Shown here in pieces: positions 23,943 to 34,965 of a stretch of 64,000 nt of DNA. Source of the stretch: Streptomyces cinnabarinus. GTDB lineage: Bacteria; Actinomycetota; Actinomycetes; Streptomycetales; Streptomycetaceae. The position numbers were made by a program, and so were the translations under genes. Every line of letters begins with the position of its first letter. Within the stretch, counting starts at the first letter, position 1. The notes under the pieces are model-generated. The model was not told the origin of the DNA, searched no databases, and saw only the letters and a list, made by a program, of their open reading frames with translations. The stretch lies in contig NZ_CP114413.1 in the NCBI RefSeq assembly GCF_027270315.1, forward strand, positions 3,844,001 to 3,908,000, read 5' to 3'.

Positions 23943-26168
23943 TCAGTCCGGCGCGACCGTCCCGTCGGTCAGGCCGTCGTACATCCCGCGCACGAGCTGG
24001 TCCCCGAGCCGGCTCGCGTGCCTGAGCGCCCGCTCGAATTCGTCGAGTGCGCGGAAGCGCGCGCCGTAGCGCCGTTGTTCGTCGAGCGGGAGCCGGGGCA
24101 GCTGGAGGCGGCGCACGTCCAGGCGCGTGGCCGTGGAGGCATAACTGCTGGCCTGGCGGTTGTTGGCGGTGCCGCGCAGGAACCCGGCGAGGAACCACGC
24201 GTCGAGCGCCGTGCGATCGGGGCGCAGGAGCACGAGGTTGCGCCCCAGGGCGGCGCCCCCCGTCGCGTCGTCGATCACGCGCGCCACCGAACCGCCGCCG
24301 AGCACCGGCACGACGACATCGCCCGGCTCGGTCAGCACCGGCTCCTCGTCGCTCTCGGGCAGCGTTCCCGAGGGTGCCGTCCCGGCGAGGACGTCATGGT
24401 CGGTGAGCACGGGTACGCGCGCGTGGCCGCCGTTCCCGCCGGTACGCAGCACCAGGGCGCCCCCGCGCGCGAGTTCGCCGACGGTGGTGAGCGGCCAGCG
24501 CACGGGGCGCGTACCGGCGGGGGGCGGGGGCGTGAGCGTGCCGGCGAGCCCCAGCGTCTCCCCCAGGCGCTCGCGGACCGCCGTGAGCGCCTCGGCGCCG
24601 TCGGCCGCGGTGGCGGGCGGCAGATGGCGCGCCGGGGCGAGATCGACGTCGTCGTCGAGCAGGTCGATGACGGGCAACGCGCGGGCGAGGCCCGGCCGCT
24701 CGTCGAGGGTGCCGGTCCGGTCGAAGACCCGCCAGGCGTCGAGCACGGCGTCCCGCACGGCCCGCCAGTCGGGCCCGCCGCGTCCCTCCGTCGCGAACTG
24801 CCCGGCATCCGCGAGCAGCACCTCGGGCTGCGCCGGCGCCTTGTCGGGCCGCCGCAGCACCCACAGGTGGAGCGGGATGTTGTACGGCGGCGCGGCGCCG
24901 ACCGGCAGCGCGACGACGGCGCGCAGCGCACCGCGCCGCAGCAGGTCGGCGCGGATACGGCGGCCGGAGCGGCGGGAGGCGGCGGCGGGCGGCATGAGCA
25001 GCACGGCGGTGCCGCCGTCCTTCAGGCGCGCGAGCGCGTGCTGCACCCAGGCCAGCTCGGACTCGGTGCGCGCGGGGAAGCCGTACTCCCAGCGCGGGTC
25101 GTAGGCGAGTTCGTCGTGGCCCCAGTTGCGCTCGTTGAACGGCGGGTGGCACAGGACGGCCTCGGCGCTCAGTGCGGGGAACGCGTCGGCGCGCAGGGTG
25201 TCGCCGACGGCGGCGCGCACGGTGGCGCGGCCGCGCAGGGCGAGCCGGAGCGCGGTGACGGCGGCCAGGTCGGTGGCGCTGTCCTGCGCGTACAGCTCCT
25301 GCTCGGGGCGGGAGTCGACGGCGCGTAGGAGGGCGCCGGTGCCGCAGGCCGGGTCGAGGACGGTGCGGGCCGGGCCCGCCAGGTCGGCCATGAGGCCGGC
25401 GAGTTCGGCGGGGGTGAGCGTGTACTGGCGCGGGTTGGCGTCGAGGTGCCGGCCCAGCAGGAACTCGAAGGCCTGGCGGGCGCCGCCCAGCTCAGCGGCG
25501 AGTTCGGCGGCGCCGCGGAGGAGGGGGGCGGAGGGGAGGACTTCGGGGCCGGTGGGGGTGTGTACCGCCGGGGTGAGTACGCCCGGCGCGTGTAGGGCTG
25601 CCGTGTGAACGGTGGGCGGGGTGTTCACAGCCGGGCTGTTCGCGGTGGCGTTCACGCCGTCGGCGGTGTTCAGGGCGTCGACCGCGTTCCCGGCACCCGA
25701 TCTGTTCACAGCGCTGGCGGAGTTCACAGCCGAGCGCGAGTTCACAGCCGTCGAGCCCCGTCGCGCCGAGGTCACCCCGAACCGCGCCGTGACCACCTGC
25801 TCCAGCGCCTCCGGGAGCATCGCCGCGAGCCGTTCGTCGGAGCCCGCGCTCACCTCCAGCCAGAGCCTGGGCCGGTCATGGATCAGCAGCAGGACACAGC
25901 CGGCGTGGGTGAGCGCGGTGACCGGGCCCTCGGGCTGCCCGGCGAGCTGCTGCCAGACCCGTTCCCGCAGCGGGACTTCGTCGAGTTTTCCCTGGCGGCG
26001 CAGCCAGTCCTCGACCTCGGCGAGTGCGAAGGAGGGGCTGGTCTCGGTGCCGCCCACGGGCTTGGGGAAGTCGGCGTGCCGGCGCCGCCAGTTGCTCACG
26101 GCGGCCCGGCCCACGCCGGCCAGCCGTGCGATTCCGGCCGCGGTCACCTCTGTCGCGTTGTCCTGCAC
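23943..26168 (-). CDS. N6 DNA methylase-like protein with HTH and HsdS-like C-terminus
   Basis: A 741-residue protein. The N-terminus has a helix-turn-helix (I-A-R-L-A-G-V-G-R-A-A-V-S-N-W). After a repetitive A-V-N-S/A-V-N-T linker comes an HsdM-type methylase with motif I D-P-A-C-G-T-G-A-L-L. Motif IV, normally N-P-P-F/Y, reads C-H-P-P-F-N. The last 200 residues resemble a type I specificity half (P-R-L-P-L-D-E-Q-R-R). No restriction subunit is nearby, so it is an orphan and perhaps a regulator rather than a methylase. GTG at 26166-26168 is chosen for the GAGGGGAG site upstream; ATGs farther up lack one. Confidence 0.75.
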   Translation of the reverse strand: MQDNATEVTAAGIARLAGVGRAAVSNWRRRHADFPKPVGGTETSPSFALAEVEDWLRRQGKLDEVPLRERVWQQLAGQPEGPVTALTHAGCVLLLIHDRPRLWLEVSAGSDERLAAMLPEALEQVVTARFGVTSARRGSTAVNSRSAVNSASAVNRSGAGNAVDALNTADGVNATANSPAVNTPPTVHTAALHAPGVLTPAVHTPTGPEVLPSAPLLRGAAELAAELGGARQAFEFLLGRHLDANPRQYTLTPAELAGLMADLAGPARTVLDPACGTGALLRAVDSRPEQELYAQDSATDLAAVTALRLALRGRATVRAAVGDTLRADAFPALSAEAVLCHPPFNERNWGHDELAYDPRWEYGFPARTESELAWVQHALARLKDGGTAVLLMPPAAASRRSGRRIRADLLRRGALRAVVALPVGAAPPYNIPLHLWVLRRPDKAPAQPEVLLADAGQFATEGRGGPDWRAVRDAVLDAWRVFDRTGTLDERPGLARALPVIDLLDDDVDLAPARHLPPATAADGAEALTAVRERLGETLGLAGTLTPPPPAGTRPVRWPLTTVGELARGGALVLRTGGNGGHARVPVLTDHDVLAGTAPSGTLPESDEEPVLTEPGDVVVPVLGGGSVARVIDDATGGAALGRNLVLLRPDRTALDAWFLAGFLRGTANNRQASSYASTATRLDVRRLQLPRLPLDEQRRYGARFRALDEFERALRHASRLGDQLVRGMYDGLTDGTVAPD
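25604..25760 (-). repeat. Imperfect tandem repeat in the methylase-like gene
   Basis: About nine copies of a GTTCACAGC-like unit (plus-strand reading) spaced at multiples of three bases encode A-V-N-S/A-V-N-T/V-H-T units between the HTH and methylase domains. The unit keeps the reading frame, so it makes a flexible linker, and copy number could vary between strains. Confidence 0.55.
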
Positions 26169-26289
26169 CGCCCGGCTCCCCTCGCCGCCCCGACTTACGC
26201 CCCGCATGTGGTCTGTGGCGCCGAGCATACCGACGTATGCGAGATCCAGGCATTCACGGCCGTGTACACAACTCACCGCGTGAATCGTG

Positions 26290-26318
26290 TTGACTCGGTT
26301 CACAGGCTCTGTTCTTAT
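26290..26318 (+). promoter_or_regulatory. Promoter of the duplicated-domain secreted protein
   Basis: TTGACT (26290-26295) and TCTTAT (26313-26318) are separated by 17 bp, a good vegetative promoter match. The start would be near 26325, about 55 bases before the ATG. The GTGTACAC palindrome at 26262-26269 lies just upstream and could serve either divergent gene. Confidence 0.55.
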
Positions 26319-26380
26319 TGACCCATCGAACGAGCGACCGCCGGAGGGGACGGTCGCCGCTCAGGGGAGGGGATCCAGTC

Positions 26381-27070
26381 ATGGGCATGAAGGGCAAGAT
26401 CACGCTGGGCGCCGTCGTGGGGATCGTCGTCATCGGCGCCGTGTCGGCGAACGCCGGGAGCGGCAGCGACAGCAGCGGCAACAACTCCACCGGCAAGGGG
26501 TCTTCGGTGTCCACGGACCGTGGCACGGACGGGAAGAAGAAGTCGGACACGGCGGACGTCGCCGAGAAGAAGGTCGCATTCGCGGGGGACGGGGACTTCC
26601 AGGTCGGTTCGGACATCAAGCCCGGCACCTATCGCACCACCGGCAACACCGACGGCATGTGCTACTGGGAGCGGGCCAAGGACGCCTCCGGGGAGATGGA
26701 CTCGCTGCTGGCCAACGACAATGTGACGGGCACGAGTTACGTGACCGTCAAGGGCACCGACAAGCTCTTCACGTCCAGCGACTGCAACGACTGGGAAGCC
26801 GTCGACGAGAAGGCCAAGGGCTCCCCGGCCTCGAAGATGTCCGGCGACGCCGGAATGCTCAGAGTCGGCGTCGACATCGCCCCCGGCACCTACAAGTCCA
26901 CCGGCAACACCGATGACGCCTGCTACTGGGAGCGCGACAAGGACGCCGACCACTCCCTCGAGTCGATCATCGCCAACAACAACGTGAGCGGCACGGCCGT
27001 CGTCACCATCGCCGCCTCGGACGCCTACTTCAAGACGTCCGGCTGCCAGGACTGGAAGAAGTCCGCATGA
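26381..27070 (+). CDS. Exported protein with a duplicated cysteine-pair domain
   Basis: A 229-residue protein with an N-terminal hydrophobic segment (I-T-L-G-A-V-V-G-I-V-V-I-G-A-V), a Ser/Gly/Lys-rich linker, and two copies of a 70-residue domain at about 70-143 and 158-226. Each copy has V-G-x-D-I-x-P-G-T-Y, C-Y-W-E-R and a C-terminal x-C-x-D-W, giving two conserved cysteines that probably pair outside the cell. I know no function. The ATG follows GGAGGGG and a clear promoter. Confidence 0.75.
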   Translation: MGMKGKITLGAVVGIVVIGAVSANAGSGSDSSGNNSTGKGSSVSTDRGTDGKKKSDTADVAEKKVAFAGDGDFQVGSDIKPGTYRTTGNTDGMCYWERAKDASGEMDSLLANDNVTGTSYVTVKGTDKLFTSSDCNDWEAVDEKAKGSPASKMSGDAGMLRVGVDIAPGTYKSTGNTDDACYWERDKDADHSLESIIANNNVSGTAVVTIAASDAYFKTSGCQDWKKSA

Positions 27071-27165
27071 TCCGGCCACCGGTCTGATCCGGCCGCCAGG
27101 CCGATTCGTCGCCGCGCGGGGCGCGGCACCCCAGCACCACCGCCGTGACGCCACGGCGTCCCGCC

Positions 27166-27189
27166 GCCCCGCCCCGCCCCGCCCCGCCC
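27166..27189. repeat. GCCCC pentamer repeat
   Basis: About 4.8 perfect copies of a five-base unit in the gap between two exported-protein genes. It is a simple-sequence repeat prone to slippage; no function is seen. Confidence 0.7.
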
Positions 27190-27278
27190 GCGACACTGCG
27201 CCGCCCACCCCGAGGGCGGCCCACCGCGTCAACTCACCCCCAGCGCCCCGCGCGCTCCGTCTTCACCGAGGAACCCCC

Positions 27279-28079
27279 ATGCGTCGCACAGCTTTTGCCG
27301 CTCTCTGCCTCACCGCCGTCGCCTCTCTGGCCGTCACCGGCTGCCAGGGCGAGGACAAAGCCGAGGGCAAGGCCAAGGACAAGCCCGGCGCCGGGCAGTC
27401 CGACCGGTCCGCTCCGGCCGACAAGCCGAAGGAACCGTTCGCCGGGCTGACCGGCGGGGAGATCGCCGACCGGGCGGTGAAGGCCACCTTCGACGCCGAC
27501 TCCTTCCGTATGAAGGGCGACATCCCGGACGAGGAGTCCGGCGGCACCATCACCATGGACATGGCCCTGGACCGCAAGGGCGACTGCGCCGGCAACATGA
27601 GCATCGGCGGCGAGGGCCGCGCTGATCTGATCAAGACCGGTGACACCCTCTACATGAAGTACGACGAGGACTTCCTGCGCGCCCAGAGCGAGGGCGCGCC
27701 CGAGGCGGAGGTCGACGCCACGGTCACGCTGCTGGCCGGCAAGTGGACCAAGATGTCCGCGAAGGGCTCGGACGCCAAGGCCTTCGCGGACTTCTGCGAC
27801 ATGGACACGGTCCTCGGCGGTGCCACCGACGCCGAGTCGGACGCCACGCGCGGCAAGACCACCACGGTCGACGGCACGCCCGCGATCACCCTGTACGAGA
27901 AGGACGGCAAGGAGAGCTTCACCCTCTACGTCGCCACCGAGGGTGAGCCGTATGTGCTGCGGCTGGTCAGCACCACCCCCTCGGACGAGGGCTCGCTCAC
28001 CTTCAGCGACTACGACGAGCCGGTCCCGGCGGACAAGCCCACCGGCGAGATCCTGGACCTGGACGCGCTCGGCGCCTGA
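27279..28079 (+). CDS. Lipoprotein, LppX/LprG-like
   Basis: A 266-residue lipoprotein. The signal sequence ends in the lipobox A-V-T-G-C-Q at residues 19-24, followed by a charged Lys/Ala/Glu linker. From about residue 60 the pattern of beta strands (D-S-F-R-M-K-G-D, G-D-T-L-Y-M-K-Y, L-L-A-G-K-W-T-K-M) fits the LolA/LppX half-barrel fold that carries lipids or acts as a sensor on the outer face of the membrane. No ligand can be named. Confidence 0.75.
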   Translation: MRRTAFAALCLTAVASLAVTGCQGEDKAEGKAKDKPGAGQSDRSAPADKPKEPFAGLTGGEIADRAVKATFDADSFRMKGDIPDEESGGTITMDMALDRKGDCAGNMSIGGEGRADLIKTGDTLYMKYDEDFLRAQSEGAPEAEVDATVTLLAGKWTKMSAKGSDAKAFADFCDMDTVLGGATDAESDATRGKTTTVDGTPAITLYEKDGKESFTLYVATEGEPYVLRLVSTTPSDEGSLTFSDYDEPVPADKPTGEILDLDALGA

Positions 28080-28098
28080 TCCGGGCGCCCCACCGGGC

Positions 28099-28246
28099 GT
28101 GCCGCATCCACACGCTGGGCTCGACGTACACCGCGTATCCGCGCTCCGGTTCGCAGCGCACCGGCACCAGCGCCCCGGGCACCTCGATGTCGCCCGGGGC
28201 GTCGAAGGGCAGCCCGGTCCACTCGCGCCATTGCTCCAGCGACCCA
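28099..28246 (-). pseudogene. Remnant of an acetyltransferase C-terminus
   Basis: The minus strand reads W-R-E-W-T-G-L-P-F, then D-I-E-V-P-G-A-L-V-P-V and Y-V-E-P-S-V-W-M-R-H. This is the usual end of a class of Streptomyces GNAT acetyltransferases. No N-terminal part precedes it; the frame runs into unrelated sequence upstream, and the natural stop after M-R-H is missing. I read it as a 5'-deleted relic in the 186-base gap between the lipoprotein and nuclease genes. The family match is from memory. Confidence 0.5.
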
Positions 28247-28265
28247 GATCGTTTTGCGGCTGGTG

Positions 28266-29033
28266 TCAGCCCCCGCACTGGCGCAGCATCATCTGCTTGT
28301 CCGGTGCCGTCACAGGCAGCTCGTACTTCAGCGAGACCTGCGCGAAGCGCACCGCGTAGGAGCATCGGATCCGCTTGTTCGGGGGGAGCCAGGAGGCCGG
28401 TCCCGAGTCGCCCTTGGAGCTGTTGGCCGGGCCGTCGACCGGCATCAGGTTCAGCGGGTCGTTGGCGATGGCCTCGCGCTCGCCCTCGGTCCAGCGTGAG
28501 GCGCCCATCTGCCAGTCGTAGGAGAGCGGCATGACGTGGTCGATCTGGACCTCCGTGGCGCGGGCCTTGGTCCAGTCGATGGTCCGGCCGGTGTACGGGT
28601 CGTCCAGCCGCATCGACATCACGACGCAGTCCGAGCCGGACCTGAAGCGCAGTTCCTCGCCGTCCCGGCGCAGAAGGTCGTTGCGGGTGTCGCAGCCGTT
28701 GCGGGCGTACGGGACGCCGGGAGCGGAGTCCATCCAGGCGTAGCCGAACTCGTCCCGGTCGTACCCGGTCCTGGGACCACGGCCCTTGGTCGCCACCTTC
28801 TCGATCAGCGCCCGGGCCTCGGCCCGGTCGGCGTCCGAGGTGATGGCCGCCAGGCCCGGCTCGGTGCCGTCGGGGTTGCCCAGCGGGCTGACAGCGCGTC
28901 CCCCCTCGGAACCTTGCGTGGAGCCGGAGGCCGAGTCGTCCAGGGGCAGGTCGCCCATGTCCTCGCAGCCCGTGAGCACGAGCGCCGTCCCGAGTACCGC
29001 GGCACAGACCGCCGCCCCGCCCCTCAGACGCAT
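28266..29033 (-). CDS. Secreted HNH/DUF1524-type nuclease lipoprotein
   Basis: A 255-residue lipoprotein with lipobox V-L-T-G-C at residues 19-23. The C-terminal half carries the DUF1524-type core: V-Q-I-D-H-V-M-P-L near 162-170, the N-D-P-L-N-L block about 30 residues later, and a following S-K-G-D...P-P-N-K-R-I-R-C. Such secreted nucleases are common in Streptomyces, and a role in nutrient DNA use or competition is possible. Cysteine pairs fit an extracellular enzyme. GTG directly before the ATG is an alternative start. Confidence 0.8.
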   Translation of the reverse strand: MRLRGGAAVCAAVLGTALVLTGCEDMGDLPLDDSASGSTQGSEGGRAVSPLGNPDGTEPGLAAITSDADRAEARALIEKVATKGRGPRTGYDRDEFGYAWMDSAPGVPYARNGCDTRNDLLRRDGEELRFRSGSDCVVMSMRLDDPYTGRTIDWTKARATEVQIDHVMPLSYDWQMGASRWTEGEREAIANDPLNLMPVDGPANSSKGDSGPASWLPPNKRIRCSYAVRFAQVSLKYELPVTAPDKQMMLRQCGG

Positions 29034-29175
29034 CACGGTGCGCCCCTCCCCTGCGTGCCGGATTGCTCCTCTCACGGTAGCGGCCCAGAGGTCCAGGCCA
29101 TATCGGTGGAAAATGCGCATTCCTCGCATCACGGGCGTATCGTCGGTTCTGAGTCGCCTCCGGAAGGAGCTCTGG

Positions 29176-29361
29176 ATGGGCATCCTCGACAGGTTCAAGA
29201 GCCACCGCGGAATGCAGGACAAAGCCAAGAACATGTCCGACACCGCGGAGAAGCAGGTCAACGAGAAGACGGGCAACAAGTACGAGAGCCAGGTCGACGA
29301 CGCGCAGCGGAGAGGTGAAGGCGCGCTCGGCATGGACCGCGACAGGCCCGAACAGCCATAA
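29176..29361 (+). CDS. Small MT0933/Rv0909-type antitoxin homologue
   Basis: A 61-residue charged helical protein starting M-G-I-L-D-R-F-K and containing N-E-K-T-G-N-K-Y, the signature of the MT0933 antitoxin family. AAGGAG lies seven bases before the ATG. In Mycobacterium such proteins pair with Rv0910-type toxins; no such toxin gene lies beside it here, so it may be solitary or serve another role. Confidence 0.7.
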   Translation: MGILDRFKSHRGMQDKAKNMSDTAEKQVNEKTGNKYESQVDDAQRRGEGALGMDRDRPEQP

Positions 29362-29526
29362 CCCGTTGACCCACGGCGGTCCTGCAGACCCGCCGGGCAG
29401 TCCGCCCCACCATGGGGCGCGCACGCCCAGCCGGGCGCCCTGAACCATCGTGAAACAGAGGCCGTCCGCGGAGCCCCACCACCCCGCGGGCGGCTTCGCA
29501 CACCCGGAAGCGCGGGGTGCCGAGGC

Positions 29527-30417
29527 TCAGACCTTGCCTATCCCCAGCGTCGTTTCCGAGGGCAGCAGGCCCGAGGAGAGCACCGCGACCCAGAACTCGC
29601 CGAGCAGGTCGGCGAGTCGGTCGATGTCCTGGACCGCGAGCGCGCGCCAGGGTCCTGCGGCGAGGCGGTCGGTGTGGTCCTCGATGTCCCGGCGCAGGGC
29701 GTGGCCCGCCTCGGTCGCCGTGCCGTCGGTGTGCAACAGGCCGCGCGCGACGAGGCGTTCGCGGGCGGCCGCCCACTGCGTCGCGCTCCAGCCCCGGCTC
29801 TCGAAGCGCTCGGCGGACGCGGCGCCTATCGCGGCGAAGGAGACGAGCGACTCGACCGGGTCGAGGCCGGCCAGGAGCAGCGCGGCGAGGTGGCCGTCGC
29901 CACGGTGTTCGCGCAGGATCGTCGCCGCGTGCCACAGCTGGAGGTGGGGCGGTTCGGGCCAGTCCGACTCGGCGTTGGCCGCGGCAAGCGGGCGGCCCGC
30001 CGTGTTCGCCGCCTCGGCCGCGCGCCGGGCGAGGGCGGCGGCCTCCGCCAGCTCCGGACTGTCGACGCGGTCGCCGAACAGGGCGCGGTACGCCCGGTCC
30101 ATCCCGCGCGCTCTCGCCCTCAGCACCTCGTCAGGGCTCGCGGTCTTCCACGCCGGGTCGATGTGCTCGGCGACCATGCGGGGGCTGAAGCTGTAGAAGG
30201 CGGAGGTCACCCGCTCGCCGCCGGCCGGGCCCAACGGCGCCGCCCGGAAGGGGAAGTAGCTCGGCCAGCGCTCCTGCGTGTCGTACCCGAGCGCGGCGGC
30301 CTCCGCGAAGACCTCCGGCGCGTAATACAGCACCGCATGCAGAGGCTCCAGCAGATGCCAGAGCTGACGGACGCGGGCCGGTTCGATCCCGCCGCCTGCT
30401 TCTTCGTACGTCGACAT
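29527..30417 (-). CDS. Conserved hypothetical protein of the SCO6745-like family
   Basis: A 296-residue soluble, largely helical protein with A-R-V-R-Q-L-W-H-L-L-E-P-L-H at the N-terminus, W-P-S-Y-F-P-F-R-A-A-P-L-G, and a winged-helix-like C-terminal half (W-S-A-T-Q-W-A-A-A-R-E-R-L-V-A-R-G-L-L). Related proteins are annotated only as conserved hypotheticals. The ATG at 30415-30417 follows GGGGG. It is divergent from, and probably repressed by, the tetR gene at 30546. Confidence 0.7.
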   Translation of the reverse strand: MSTYEEAGGGIEPARVRQLWHLLEPLHAVLYYAPEVFAEAAALGYDTQERWPSYFPFRAAPLGPAGGERVTSAFYSFSPRMVAEHIDPAWKTASPDEVLRARARGMDRAYRALFGDRVDSPELAEAAALARRAAEAANTAGRPLAAANAESDWPEPPHLQLWHAATILREHRGDGHLAALLLAGLDPVESLVSFAAIGAASAERFESRGWSATQWAAARERLVARGLLHTDGTATEAGHALRRDIEDHTDRLAAGPWRALAVQDIDRLADLLGEFWVAVLSSGLLPSETTLGIGKV

Positions 30418-30473
30418 GGTGAATCCCCCTCGCACCCCGGGCCGCGAAGGCCGGTGCCTGGACCCCGCCTCGC

Positions 30474-30538
30474 AACTTGACACTGACTAGATTGCCCGGG
30501 CCGCCCGAACTTGTCAATGCCTAGATTCTGCGTACGCT
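30474..30538. promoter_or_regulatory. Divergent promoters covered by two operator repeats
   Basis: Two 20-bp direct repeats (30474-30493 and 30508-30527) agree at 17 positions; each holds the pseudo-palindrome G-N-C-A-N-T-G-N-C. For the minus-strand gene, TTGACA (30512-30517) and CAATCT (30489-30494) are 17 bp apart. For tetR, TTGTCA (30511-30516) and TACGCT (30533-30538) are 16 bp apart. The repeats overlap both promoters, as expected for TetR autoregulation. Confidence 0.6.
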
Positions 30539-30545
30539 GCTGGGC

Positions 30546-31151
30546 ATGACCCCCGCACCGGCCAAGAAGTCCACCGAACGCCCGTACCACCACGGTGACC
30601 TGCGACGCGCCATCCTCACCGCCGCGCTCGACGTCATCGCCGACGACGGCCCCGCCGGGCTGAGCCTGCGCGATCTGGCCCGCCGCGCCGGGGTCTCGCA
30701 CGCGGCGCCCGCGCACCACTTCAAGGACCGCACGGGTCTGCTGACGGCGATCGCGGCGGAGGGCTTCGGGCTGCTCGCGGCCGAGCTGAGGCAGGGCGAG
30801 GACCTGAAGGACGCGGGCGTCCGCTACGTCCGCTTCGCCCGCGCGCACCCCGCGCACTTCCAGGTGATGTTCACACCCGGGCTGCTGCGCGCCGACGACC
30901 TCGAACTCACCACCGCCCGCGCCCTCGCCGGGGACGCCCTGCGCGAGGCCATCGCCGCCGTACGCCCCGACGGCCTCGGCATCGACAGCCGCCTCGCCGG
31001 AGTCGCCGCCTGGTCCCTGGCCCACGGCTTCGCCACGCTGCTGCTCGGCCACAACCTGGACGGCCCGGTGGGCGACCGGGACCCGGAGGAGGTGTTCCGG
31101 ACCTTGGCGGCGACGCTGTTCCGCACCGGCGGCATCGTCACGGAGGACTGA
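30546..31151 (+). CDS. TetR/AcrR family regulator
   Basis: A 201-residue repressor. The N-terminal helix-turn-helix lies in residues 20-62 (A-I-L-T-A-A-L-D-V-I, then L-S-L-R-D-L-A-R-R-A-G-V-S) and the C-terminal ligand domain is of the TetR_C type (F-A-R-A-H-P-A-H-F-Q-V-M-F). The -10 box TACGCT ends seven bases before the ATG and no Shine-Dalgarno is visible, so the message is probably leaderless. It likely controls itself and the divergent gene at 29527-30417. Confidence 0.88.
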   Translation: MTPAPAKKSTERPYHHGDLRRAILTAALDVIADDGPAGLSLRDLARRAGVSHAAPAHHFKDRTGLLTAIAAEGFGLLAAELRQGEDLKDAGVRYVRFARAHPAHFQVMFTPGLLRADDLELTTARALAGDALREAIAAVRPDGLGIDSRLAGVAAWSLAHGFATLLLGHNLDGPVGDRDPEEVFRTLAATLFRTGGIVTED

Positions 31152-31220
31152 CCGGAGCCACGGCCCGCACCGGCCACGGCTCTCGGCCCCGCCGGCCCCA
31201 CCGCCGCCGGCCCGGCCGCG

Positions 31221-34751
<3,531 letters not shown>

Positions 34752-34886
34752 GTGGAGGGAGCTTCCGTCCGGGGGTGGGCAACGCGAAGGACCCGACTCG
34801 TCGAACGGGCCGGGGGTCTCCAGCGTACGACGGGGCGGTGCCGGGCGCCGGGGCCTGTGGACAACGCCGGGCAGGCATGGAAAAGC

Positions 34887-34924
34887 CCGGCGCCGGGAAG
34901 CCCCCCAAGGCTTCCCGGCGCCGG
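34887..34924 (-). terminator. Intrinsic terminator of the second ABC exporter operon
   Basis: A 16-bp perfect stem (34887-34902 with 34909-34924), six-base loop, followed on the minus strand by GGGCTTTTCC. It lies 42 bases after the permease stop. Confidence 0.85.
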
Positions 34925-34965
34925 TTCCCCCGCAACCCCCGTGTGCGGTGGCTGTTCGGCCGGAT

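Noticed and set aside
27166..27189. Short GC pentamer repeat as CRISPR or regulatory array
   Set aside because: Units are contiguous with no spacers and no cas genes; simple-sequence slippage explains it.
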